The notes under the pieces were generated by a model that was given only the letters and a program-made list of their open reading frames with translations, was not told the DNA's origin and made no database searches. DNA of 43,408 bases from Microcaldota archaeon (GTDB lineage: Archaea; Micrarchaeota; Micrarchaeia; Micrarchaeales; Micrarchaeaceae), in assembly GCA_021827525.1 (NCBI GenBank), contig JAKAVJ010000030.1:1-43408 (forward strand), written 5' to 3'. The translations under genes were made by a program, and so were the position numbers. Positions 8,747 to 16,607 of the stretch are shown here, piece after piece. Positions within the stretch are counted from its first letter, which is position 1; each line of letters starts with the position of its first letter.

Positions 8747-9361
8747 ATGGACACAAGAGATGAATCCACTTCAAACGCTCCGCGTTATAAGCAGGACCTG
8801 GAACAGCAGTCTAAGCAGAACATAGACGATTCTAAGAACTGGGTAATTGAGGACGGAAAGAAGTTCAGGCTGCCATACAAGATGATAAAGCAGGTGGTAT
8901 TCTCCAACGTCAGCAAATCAGACATGGTAGACCAGGAGCACGCAGCTAGGCTCCAGTACAGGCTGCTGCTTCTAGAGCCGGTGATAAAGGCCTATGTCGA
9001 GTTTCAGAAGGGCAGGATAACGGTCATATACAATCCAACCGGCGCGGACAACATAAGGGAGAAGATGAGCCTCGACGACATTATAGCGTTCCTATCTAAA
9101 GAAGGCATAAGCATTGACAAAGGCGCGATTGCGGAGAGGGATTACGACTACTACAAGGAGTTCTATTCTTATGCATTCCACCCGAAGGTCATACGCGAGC
9201 ACCCTCCATACGGCTACACATTGGAGCAGTGGAGGAAGATGAAGCCCAAGTGGGAGGAGAAGTCGAAGGAGTATGAGAAGAAGAAATGGCTGAACTTCAA
9301 GAAGTACCAGAAGAGCTACGAGGAGAAGCATCCGGAGGTTTATGCCAAACCTTCGCAATGA
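8747..9361 (+). CDS. Hypothetical protein with candidate ferredoxin-like (HMA-like) fold, in same unit as tes-like gene
   Basis: ORF 15 nt downstream of tes-like CDS; KQVVFSNV...EHAARLQYRLLLLEPVIKAYVEFQKGRITVIYNPTG...LDDIIAFLSKEGI resembles the beta-alpha-beta-beta-alpha-beta HMA pattern without CxxC. Confidence 0.75.
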   Translation: MDTRDESTSNAPRYKQDLEQQSKQNIDDSKNWVIEDGKKFRLPYKMIKQVVFSNVSKSDMVDQEHAARLQYRLLLLEPVIKAYVEFQKGRITVIYNPTGADNIREKMSLDDIIAFLSKEGISIDKGAIAERDYDYYKEFYSYAFHPKVIREHPPYGYTLEQWRKMKPKWEEKSKEYEKKKWLNFKKYQKSYEEKHPEVYAKPSQ

Positions 9362-9414
9362 TGCGCAGCTCTTTTTTCTTTTTATGCCGTCTTTTTGCTT
9401 ATTTTCTCACTTAA
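9362..9414 (+). terminator. T-rich archaeal-type terminator region between convergent genes
   Basis: cttttttctttttatgccgtctttttgcttattttctc immediately after the stop. Confidence 0.5.
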
Positions 9415-11067
9415 TTAGTATTTTATGCCTTTTATCAGGGTCAGCTCCAGCGCTGCCACTGGCTCTTCTATCTTGAAATTGTTGAGCACAGCGGGATGTA
9501 TTTCGCCGAAAAAGCCTACAGTCTCGCCGCCCACTTCTACGGCTGCACACCTTCCCTCTATGAAGCTCGGGTTCTTGCCTGCCTTTATTGCATACTCCAT
9601 GCCAAGCGAGCCCATGATGCTTTCCGCTACGCTCTTTATCTCTGCGAATGTTGCCTTCGAATGCTCGGTTGCCATGGCGAGCGATATGTTCTCAAACACT
9701 TTGCCGGAATTTATGGAGAAAGTTTCTCCAACCTCGAACACCTTCTGCGGCAGGGGCTCGCTTGTAGATATGCTCAATGACTTCAGCAGTGATGGCAGTA
9801 TGTCTGTGCGCAGCATCGTCGCATTTTCGGTCTTCGAATAGGCGATCCTTATTATCTTGTCCTTGTCTAGCTTGCTTATGCCCATATTTGTGAAGTTCGT
9901 CTCCTCGTTTGTCAGGACCTGGTTGATCTCCTCGGTAAAGCCATGGCCAAGCGCCACATTGGTTACAAAATCCCTTAGCTTTGTTATCTGGCTGGGATAG
10001 CTTGGAGCTATTGGATGGAATATGGGCTCGGGGATTATGTTGTTGTAGCCGTACGATATCGCTATGTCCTCTGTGATGTCCTGCTCGTTCAGCACGTCAA
10101 CCCTATAGGGAGGAACGTAGAACAGTACGGAATTGCCGTATTGCGCGCCCGGATATCCCATCATCTCCCCCAGCCCTATTGCCGAGGAGTTATCGATATT
10201 TATGCCTAGCGAAGCCTCTATCTTGTAGAGCCGCATCCTGATCTCCCTGTATTCCGGCGAGGGTGTCAGCGCCTGCTCATTGCCGTAATCTATCTCGCAC
10301 TGGTACACTTCAGCGCCCATGTCAATGAATGAACATGCGAATATATTGGCGGTATCGCTCACGGTTTTCATGTCGGTGCCCGTTATATCTACCAGGAGCG
10401 ACTTTGTCGATCCTGTGACCTTCGTGATCTCGGAATTAGTAATGGGTATCACAGAAAGCACATTCTTCGAATCCGACAGGAACGGGACCAGCCCTGCCCT
10501 GTTTGCAATCGTATTTTTGTACTGCACTCCTTTCTGGTTTTCCTTCATCACTTCGGAGAAGCTCATTTCTTTGGTGCCCCCCAGGGGCACTATCCTGCCT
10601 TCGGAAGACGCACCATATGCCAGGCCTTCGCTCGCATCTATCCTGTCTAGATCGTGTATGCCAAGAGCCAGCTTCCTCCTCTTCCTGCCATATGTATCCG
10701 ACAGCTTCTCGGAGAAATCTATCAGGTATTTGAGCCTGCTGCCCGACAGGTCTATGTTCTTCACGACCATCGCTGCTATATACGGGCGCACCTTCTTCAC
10801 GTCTGCCGAAACTTTTATGCGTAGAGCTGTGCCCTCTTTCAGCCTGTATGCATCCTTGTCGGGCCTTATCTCGCCAGACATATATGACAGGGCCCTGATC
10901 AGGCCGTTGAAATCCAATAGGTCGGGCCTGTTGGGGGTTATATCTATGCTTATATCCTTGTCTGTAATCTCCTCTATCTCCATGCCTATGCGCTCTGCTA
11001 GCTCCACGAACTTGTCCTTGCTTATGTGCTTCTCTATGTCGCCCAAGGCGAACGTCATTACTGCCAC
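9415..11067 (-). CDS. pheT: Phenylalanyl-tRNA synthetase beta subunit
   Basis: B5/tRNA-synthetase beta features: SIDITPNRPDLLDFNGLIRAL; PYRVDVLNEQDITEDIAISYGYNNI; FFGEIHPAVLNNFKIEEPVAALEL. Confidence 0.93.
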   Translation of the reverse strand: MAVMTFALGDIEKHISKDKFVELAERIGMEIEEITDKDISIDITPNRPDLLDFNGLIRALSYMSGEIRPDKDAYRLKEGTALRIKVSADVKKVRPYIAAMVVKNIDLSGSRLKYLIDFSEKLSDTYGRKRRKLALGIHDLDRIDASEGLAYGASSEGRIVPLGGTKEMSFSEVMKENQKGVQYKNTIANRAGLVPFLSDSKNVLSVIPITNSEITKVTGSTKSLLVDITGTDMKTVSDTANIFACSFIDMGAEVYQCEIDYGNEQALTPSPEYREIRMRLYKIEASLGINIDNSSAIGLGEMMGYPGAQYGNSVLFYVPPYRVDVLNEQDITEDIAISYGYNNIIPEPIFHPIAPSYPSQITKLRDFVTNVALGHGFTEEINQVLTNEETNFTNMGISKLDKDKIIRIAYSKTENATMLRTDILPSLLKSLSISTSEPLPQKVFEVGETFSINSGKVFENISLAMATEHSKATFAEIKSVAESIMGSLGMEYAIKAGKNPSFIEGRCAAVEVGGETVGFFGEIHPAVLNNFKIEEPVAALELTLIKGIKY

Positions 11068-11071
11068 AGTA

Positions 11072-12568
11072 TCACATGCTCTTCTTGTACCTGAAACTCC
11101 TCAGCCAGCCCACCTGGTTCCTGTATATTTCCGAAAGGGAGCTGGTTTCAACATAGTCGAACATCATCCTGTCCAGGCCCATGCCCCAGGCAAGCACGGT
11201 CTTGTTGGTGCCCATCGCCTTGGTTATCTCCTTCCTTATTATTCCGCCGCCGAAGAGCTCTATGTTGTCGTTGTGCTCCTTGTTGTAGTAATAGCCCTCC
11301 ATGCCTGGCTCTACGAACGGGAAGTAGGAAGGCTTGAACTTGACGTCGATGCCCAGGTATGAGTAGAACTCGCGCATGGTGAATATCAGGTTTGACAGGG
11401 TGAGAGAATTGCCTATTATTATCCCGTCCAGCTGGTTCAACTCATTCAGGTGCTTGTAGTCTATGCTCTCGTTGCGGAACACCTTGCCCAGCGAGAACAG
11501 CTTCACCGGATAGGCTGAGTTGTCAAGGCTCCCGTATTTGAGTATGTTCTTCACCGACACCACAGTATTGTGCGTGCGCAGTAGCGCCTGCTTGGCTAGG
11601 CTCTCCTTCCAAGCGCCCTTCCATCCCTTCTTGTGCATGCGCCTCACCCTGCCCAGCACCTCGAGGTCGTTTATGTCTATCTCCTTTGGGTTTGAAAGGA
11701 AGAATGTGTCCTGCATGTCGCGTGTAGGATGGTCCTGCGGCGAGAACAGTGCGTCGAAATTCCAGAACGCATTGTTTATTATGGGCCCTTCTACCTCTGA
11801 GAAGCCCATGCTTGAGAACACGCTGCGTATGTAGTTGAAGAACCTGTGCGACGGATGCATGCGCGCTGGATATGCACGCTCTGTCGGATCGGATACATCG
11901 TAGCTCTTGAACTTCTTGCTCTTCCATATATCTGACTTTATTATGTCCCTGCTGAGCGACGTAATCATTTCTTCGGGCTTGCTGCCAAGCAGTTTCCTGC
12001 CTTCATCCGTTATTGATATGGAGGATATCTGATTCCGCTCCTTTATTGTCACTAGGCCCCTCTTCGCAAGCTCGTCTATTTTATTCTTATTCTCTTTTAT
12101 GAGTTTTTCTATGAGCATGCTGCCTCTCCTGTTTTCCAGACTGCTGAGAAGCTCCCTGTATGGATAGGCCTTGCCAACAGCAGATTTACCGCTGTCGGTG
12201 AGTTTCAGGCTTCCGTTCTCCGCCACCACCCAGCCGTTCTTGCGGGCCCATCCGAGCGCTATGCTGTCTATGCTGCCTGATATCTTCAGCCCGCTGGATT
12301 TGGCAATGCTGCCAATTAGGCGCTCTTCAGGAAAACCTTCCCGTATGTCCCTCTTGCCCTCTTCAGTCAGCTGTATGTCGTACTGCTTTGAGCGTTGGAC
12401 CGATATTGCGCCAAGGTTCTCCATGCCTTCCACATAGCTTGCTGCGGCGCTCTGGTCTATGCCAAGAGCCCTGCATACATCTTCCATGCTGCGCTTGGCA
12501 CCGTCCTTGAGGTAGGACAGCAGCATTGATTCCTCTTTTGATATTCCTTCTGCAGCGCGTACCAACAA
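11072..12568 (-). CDS. pheS: Phenylalanyl-tRNA synthetase alpha subunit
   Basis: Class II motifs HPSHRFFNYIRSVFSSMGFSEVEGP, FSPQDHPTRDMQDTFF, GKVFRNESIDYKHLNELNQLDG, LAWGMGLDRMMF. Confidence 0.95.
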   Translation of the reverse strand: MLVRAAEGISKEESMLLSYLKDGAKRSMEDVCRALGIDQSAAASYVEGMENLGAISVQRSKQYDIQLTEEGKRDIREGFPEERLIGSIAKSSGLKISGSIDSIALGWARKNGWVVAENGSLKLTDSGKSAVGKAYPYRELLSSLENRRGSMLIEKLIKENKNKIDELAKRGLVTIKERNQISSISITDEGRKLLGSKPEEMITSLSRDIIKSDIWKSKKFKSYDVSDPTERAYPARMHPSHRFFNYIRSVFSSMGFSEVEGPIINNAFWNFDALFSPQDHPTRDMQDTFFLSNPKEIDINDLEVLGRVRRMHKKGWKGAWKESLAKQALLRTHNTVVSVKNILKYGSLDNSAYPVKLFSLGKVFRNESIDYKHLNELNQLDGIIIGNSLTLSNLIFTMREFYSYLGIDVKFKPSYFPFVEPGMEGYYYNKEHNDNIELFGGGIIRKEITKAMGTNKTVLAWGMGLDRMMFDYVETSSLSEIYRNQVGWLRSFRYKKSM

Positions 12569-12575
12569 AACACCG

Positions 12576-13376
12576 TCAATGCACTTTCATGTACGTGTAG
12601 AATATTATGAGCAGCACTATGGCAAGCACTATTATGTACGTGAATATTCCCAAAGCGGCGTAGATTGATCCGAAGAAGCCCTTTACCTCGGTCAGAAGGC
12701 TTTCCTTCACCTGGAACACGAGGTTGAAGTTGTACAGGGGCTCGCCGCCGAACCATGATACCTCTGATATGTTGGCCTGGCTTGCAGCGAAGTCGCTCGG
12801 ATAGTCGGGCAGCGGGTACACTGAAAGGATCCTTGAGTTTTTAGGCAGTATTATGTTGAAACGCGTGTCCTGTCCCAGGACCACGCCGCCAGAGCCGTGG
12901 GCGAAGTTAAGCACGTTATCGTTGAACTTGAATCCGAGTACTCTTGGACCTGTCTGGTTCACTGTTGTGACGTTATAAACGTAGTAATTCATGTATATGG
13001 TAGCTATGCCGCCGTAACTTGTCCTGTTTACAGGGCCGGGCAGAAGATGGAAGGCGTAAACGCCAGTCCTTGGGTTTATTATATGCTGCACGAGCTGCGG
13101 GCCCACTATTGCCTGCCAGTTGCTCAGAGTGAGATTAAGACCGGACCGGTCTATCGTGTATTGGGCTAGGGAGGAATTAGGCAGTATGGTGGTAATGGCT
13201 TCGCTTATGTACGCGCTGCCATTCAGGTTTATCGACACTGTAGTATTGATGCTGCTTATTCCATAGACTACGCCTGACGCCCCGGCAGCCGATACCATAA
13301 AATAGGCGAGCAGTACTGTAAACGCGGCATATGGCAGAAGCTTCAAGCAATGCACCGATTCTATTGCTGAGTTCAA
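12576..13376 (-). CDS. Secreted/anchored hypothetical protein: N-terminal hydrophobic segment, extracellular beta-rich region, C-terminal TM
   Basis: Signal-like LLPYAAFTVLLAYFMVSAAGASG, many N-x-S/T sites, C-terminal YIIVLAIVLLIIFYTYM. Confidence 0.8.
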   Translation of the reverse strand: MNSAIESVHCLKLLPYAAFTVLLAYFMVSAAGASGVVYGISSINTTVSINLNGSAYISEAITTILPNSSLAQYTIDRSGLNLTLSNWQAIVGPQLVQHIINPRTGVYAFHLLPGPVNRTSYGGIATIYMNYYVYNVTTVNQTGPRVLGFKFNDNVLNFAHGSGGVVLGQDTRFNIILPKNSRILSVYPLPDYPSDFAASQANISEVSWFGGEPLYNFNLVFQVKESLLTEVKGFFGSIYAALGIFTYIIVLAIVLLIIFYTYMKVH

Positions 13377-13478
13377 TAATAAATAACTTGTTATATCGTT
13401 GCAGGTACAGCACTGATGCAGCCTGCCTAACCTATTTATACTTATATCTTTCTAAACTTAATAAAGCAAAGTGATAAC

Positions 13479-13907
13479 ATGATAACGGGATTCACAGTAT
13501 CAAACGTAGAAGGCAAGATCGAGTCTATGGAAGCCCTTAGCAAGCAAAGGTTCCCAAAGATAAATGTTAATCTTGAGGAGGTCAAGTCGTCGAAGGACGG
13601 AGTCACTGTAAAATACAGCTTCCTGGCTGATTATTTCGATGGCGATTCCAAGGATGCAAAGAGCGTCGGGCAGCTCAAGCTGGCGGGCTCTGTGGACATC
13701 AAGGAATCCGCCGATGGCGTCAGCGCGATAATGAAGTCGTGGAACGAGAAGCACATACTCCCAACCTCGCTGGCTGAGGAGATAATGAACGGGCTCAACT
13801 TCAGGTGCAGCGCCACTGGAACTCTTGTAGCGTATTCGCTTGGTCTAATACCGCCGCTTGGCATAAGCACCATAAAGATACAGGAGCCCAACGAAGGCAA
13901 GAAGTAA
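13479..13907 (+). CDS. Hypothetical protein, possible SecB-like fold
   Basis: GTGA-TAAC-ATG start; beta-rich half then helices HILPTSLAEEIMNGLNFRCSATGTLVAYSLGLIPPLGISTIKI, order reminiscent of SecB-like chaperones. Confidence 0.75.
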   Translation: MITGFTVSNVEGKIESMEALSKQRFPKINVNLEEVKSSKDGVTVKYSFLADYFDGDSKDAKSVGQLKLAGSVDIKESADGVSAIMKSWNEKHILPTSLAEEIMNGLNFRCSATGTLVAYSLGLIPPLGISTIKIQEPNEGKK

Positions 13908-13962
13908 TTGCGCCAGGCTTTTCTGCTTTTATATTGCCATAGCGCCAGCTTTGAGTATTTTC

Positions 13963-14071
13963 TGGCGGACCTGGCGGGATTTGCATCGCGATAGCCTTTG
14001 CTAGGGCGATTTTGAACCCGCAACCGCGTGGTCCGAAGCCACGCGCGCTATCCAAGTTGCGCCACAGGTCC
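13963..14071 (-). tRNA. tRNA-Arg (anticodon TCG) with encoded CCA and ~31-nt insertion in the T-loop
   Basis: Exons read GGACCTG TG GCGCAACTTGGATAGCGC G CGTGG-CTTCGGA-CCACG CGGTT GCGGG-TTCAAAT-CCCGC CAGGTCC G CCA once the T-loop insert is removed. Confidence 0.88.
13980..14010 (-). other. tRNA intron in T-loop (boundaries ambiguous by up to 3 nt because of AAA at both junctions)
   Basis: TTCAAA[ATCGCCCTAGCAAAGGCTATCGCGATGCAAA]T between T-stem strands GCGGG and CCCGC; insert contains ATCGC/GCGAT stem. Confidence 0.82.
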
Positions 14072-14077
14072 GCACAG

Positions 14078-14788
14078 TTAAGCAGATGTTTCGCCAAAGT
14101 TAAAAAGCTTTGTCTGCCTTATGTTCCCCAGCGTCTTCCAGTACTCGCGTATGTGCATGCTGAGCTCCTTGTCCTTCATGTTCTTGCGCACCGCGTCTAT
14201 AGTGTGGTAATCCGAGGGATAGCCAGAGCCCAGTTCTATAGAAAGAGATGCGCTGAGCTGGTCCATCGCCCTGTCGCGCTCGACCTTTGCCATTATGCTT
14301 GCGGCTGAAACGACAGGATATCTGGAATCGGCCTTGTGTTCAGCCACAACCGTAGTGTATTTGACGCCCTTGAGCCCTTTGGCGCGTATGCCGTATACCT
14401 TGGTCGGCTTGTTGCTCAGCATGTTGACGCGTATGCCGAACTTCTCGGCTATCACGTCAGGGGAATCGAGATAGAGAAAGTTCACTTCTTGGTCAAATTT
14501 GTCGAAAAGCTTTGCGAAATGTATGGCTTCAAGCTCGTTCAATGATATTCCCGCCTTCATAGCAGAATTGATCTCTGCCGGGGCTATCCTGTCTATCTTC
14601 ACGTCCTCCGCTATGTCAAGTATCGAGCTGTAGAGTTCGTCGCGGCGCTTCCTGCTCAGCAGCTTAGAATCGCGCACACCTATCTCAGGCAGCTTGTGGA
14701 CCATCGCTTTCTTGACAGAGACTATCGAAATCACGAGCGGCCCTATCAGAGCACCCCTTCCTGCCTCATCCCCGCCGCAAAGGATTAT
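14078..14788 (-). CDS. rnhB: Ribonuclease HII; start extended to ATA at 14788 (ORF-track GTG start at 14734 would delete the DEAGRG active-site motif)
   Basis: Upstream in-frame translation ILCGGDEAGRGALIGPLVISIVSVKKAMV...; RDSKLLSRKRRDEL; YLDSPDV; VSAASIMAKVERD; GSGYPSD; GGTGA 4 nt before ATA. Confidence 0.9.
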   Translation of the reverse strand: MILCGGDEAGRGALIGPLVISIVSVKKAMVHKLPEIGVRDSKLLSRKRRDELYSSILDIAEDVKIDRIAPAEINSAMKAGISLNELEAIHFAKLFDKFDQEVNFLYLDSPDVIAEKFGIRVNMLSNKPTKVYGIRAKGLKGVKYTTVVAEHKADSRYPVVSAASIMAKVERDRAMDQLSASLSIELGSGYPSDYHTIDAVRKNMKDKELSMHIREYWKTLGNIRQTKLFNFGETSA

Positions 14789-14801
14789 GGAATCACCGCA
14801 C

Positions 14802-15062
14802 TCATAGCCCCTTAAGGTCGACCATTATGTAGTCGGCCACAGCGGTGACGGAATTATACGGTATCTTCACGTGGCCGTCCTGGGCATCGAGCTTGCTCGA
14901 TACGCTGCTATCCATATTCGGCTCAACAAGTATGTAGTTTATCTTGCCGGTTATTTCATTAACATCGGCATCTATAAACCTGCCAACATCAAATCCACTG
15001 ACACTTATCACTTTCTTGCCGACTAGCTGTTTCGCTATGATAAATTTTACCATGCACGTCAC
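14802..15062 (-). CDS. PRC-barrel domain protein
   Basis: VKFIIAKQLVGKKVISVSGFDVGRFIDADVNEITGKINYILVEP; start ATG at ~15053 follows GGTGA. Confidence 0.8.
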   Translation of the reverse strand: MTCMVKFIIAKQLVGKKVISVSGFDVGRFIDADVNEITGKINYILVEPNMDSSVSSKLDAQDGHVKIPYNSVTAVADYIMVDLKGL

Positions 15063-15186
15063 CTATACTAGTTTCTTACCGAAACTAATTAATATATTTA
15101 TGTATTGGGATATATACGTGCAGGTAAAGGGCATATTTGCATATTGCCCTGCAATACGGCCGTTTTATGCACACAAAGTAATTTAT

Positions 15187-15510
15187 ATGGAGAATATTTT
15201 ACTCAGGGAAAAGCAGACGAACATACTGGTCGCGCTTATGGATACGTCGCAGAGCTGGTACATATCAAGCCTGGCTAAGGCTGCCAATACGACCTATGTG
15301 CATGCGTGCAACTTCCTCGTTGAATGCGAAAAGCTTGGCCTTACATCAAGCGAGAAGCACGGCAAGATAAAGACAATAAAGCTCACCGAAAAGGGCAAGG
15401 GCGTCGCAGAGCGCCTAAGCGACATATACAAGGCCATAAGCCAGGAGGAGCAGGAAGCGCCGAAGCCTGCAAAGGAAGACGAATCTAAAGTCAAACAACC
15501 TGCACAGTAG
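15187..15510 (+). CDS. Small winged-helix (MarR/ArsR-like) DNA-binding protein
   Basis: MENILLREKQTNILVALMDTSQSWYISSLAKAANTTYVHACNFLVECEKLGLTSSEKHGKIKTIKLTEKGKGVAERL; ATG at 15187 in frame of the 14944 ORF. Confidence 0.75.
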   Translation: MENILLREKQTNILVALMDTSQSWYISSLAKAANTTYVHACNFLVECEKLGLTSSEKHGKIKTIKLTEKGKGVAERLSDIYKAISQEEQEAPKPAKEDESKVKQPAQ

Positions 15511-15904
15511 TGCGCTTCTTTATCGCGTTTATTATGTGGCCGTAATCGCGGTAGTGCGCTATAGCTGCGAGAGATACAGTGTACTCGCCAGGATCGGCAT
15601 CGGTGCCGTTATACACATTAAGGCCGATTTCTTTCTCCTCTTCTGGGGCCAATTCGCCCACGCGCACCTCCCTCTGCTTCGACATGCCTATCTCGTCGAA
15701 GCTCAGCTTGTTGGGCAGCTCTACGACGAGCGATGTGAGCAGCACCTCGTTGGTGAGGTTCTTCAGCTTGACCTTGAGCAAGACGCTGCTCTTCCTTCCG
15801 GAAAACATCTTGTACGGCATCCATTCCGTGACCAGACGGTAGGGTATGTTCTTCGTTATGTCCGCGCTTACATCCTTTTTCCCGAAAATGTTGAATATTG
15901 CCAT
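15491..15904 (-). CDS. Hypothetical beta-sandwich protein (CARDB/arrestin-like pattern)
   Basis: SSVLLKVKLKNLTNEVLLTSLVVELPNKLSFDEIG...VRVGELAPEEEKEIGLNVY...ADPGEYTVSLAAIAHYRDYGHIINAIKKRTTVQVV. Confidence 0.65.
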   Translation of the reverse strand: MAIFNIFGKKDVSADITKNIPYRLVTEWMPYKMFSGRKSSVLLKVKLKNLTNEVLLTSLVVELPNKLSFDEIGMSKQREVRVGELAPEEEKEIGLNVYNGTDADPGEYTVSLAAIAHYRDYGHIINAIKKRTTVQVV

Positions 15905-16011
15905 GTTAGTCGCCCTGATTCAATTCAATATTCATAACAAACATATATATTTTTATTCGGTGTAATTATTTATTATAAATACCGAGCATTCGGGATTTAT
16001 AGGGTTGTGTC

Positions 16012-16443
16012 ATGCCGATAAAACATAATTTGACCAAGTATGACATCTTGCAGGAGAAACTGCACAAGCTCTCGCAGAAACACGAGAGCGAATACACAGA
16101 TGAGGATTTGCAGTTGAAGGATATCGGGGTGCTCATAGCAGCATTTTCATCCGGGCTGTCATGGAAGACGCACAAGGCTCTCTCTGACAACCAGTATGAG
16201 TTCAACAGCGAGGACATACGAAACGAGTTCTCAACGGCGAAAGCCGCAAAATGGAAGAATGTTACCGCCATGGATATATATGAGGTATCGCAGAAGAGCA
16301 TACCCAAGTCAAAATTCGCCAGCTGGATGTATTACACAGTAAATACGCGGGAGCACAACACGTATAAAACGGCATGGGAGAGATTCAATTCCTACATCCT
16401 GTCAGAGGAAAACGACGGGGTAGAAACGGAAAAATTATATTAG
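16012..16443 (+). CDS. Hypothetical protein
   Basis: 143-aa ORF with plausible composition, flanked by intergenic AT-rich DNA. Confidence 0.55.
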   Translation: MPIKHNLTKYDILQEKLHKLSQKHESEYTDEDLQLKDIGVLIAAFSSGLSWKTHKALSDNQYEFNSEDIRNEFSTAKAAKWKNVTAMDIYEVSQKSIPKSKFASWMYYTVNTREHNTYKTAWERFNSYILSEENDGVETEKLY

Positions 16444-16607
16444 AAAAGCAACCTTTTTAAATGCGGCAAACCGCTAATCGGCCTTTACGACAACAATACT
16501 TTTTAGTAGTGGAAGTTTTCATACACGAACGGCTACGTGAATACCGCGTTTGATGCAATCTGCTATATAAATCTTATTTCTAAAATTGTAAGTGCCGAGG
16601 GGTTTAA

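Noticed and set aside
10319-11362. 347-aa plus-strand ORF opposite pheT/pheS
   Set aside because: Antisense shadow of clear PheT/PheS coding; composition not protein-like
15491-15510. Overlapping convergent gene ends (15491-15510; also 20536-20546)
   Set aside because: Short tail-to-tail overlaps are ordinary in compact archaeal genomes
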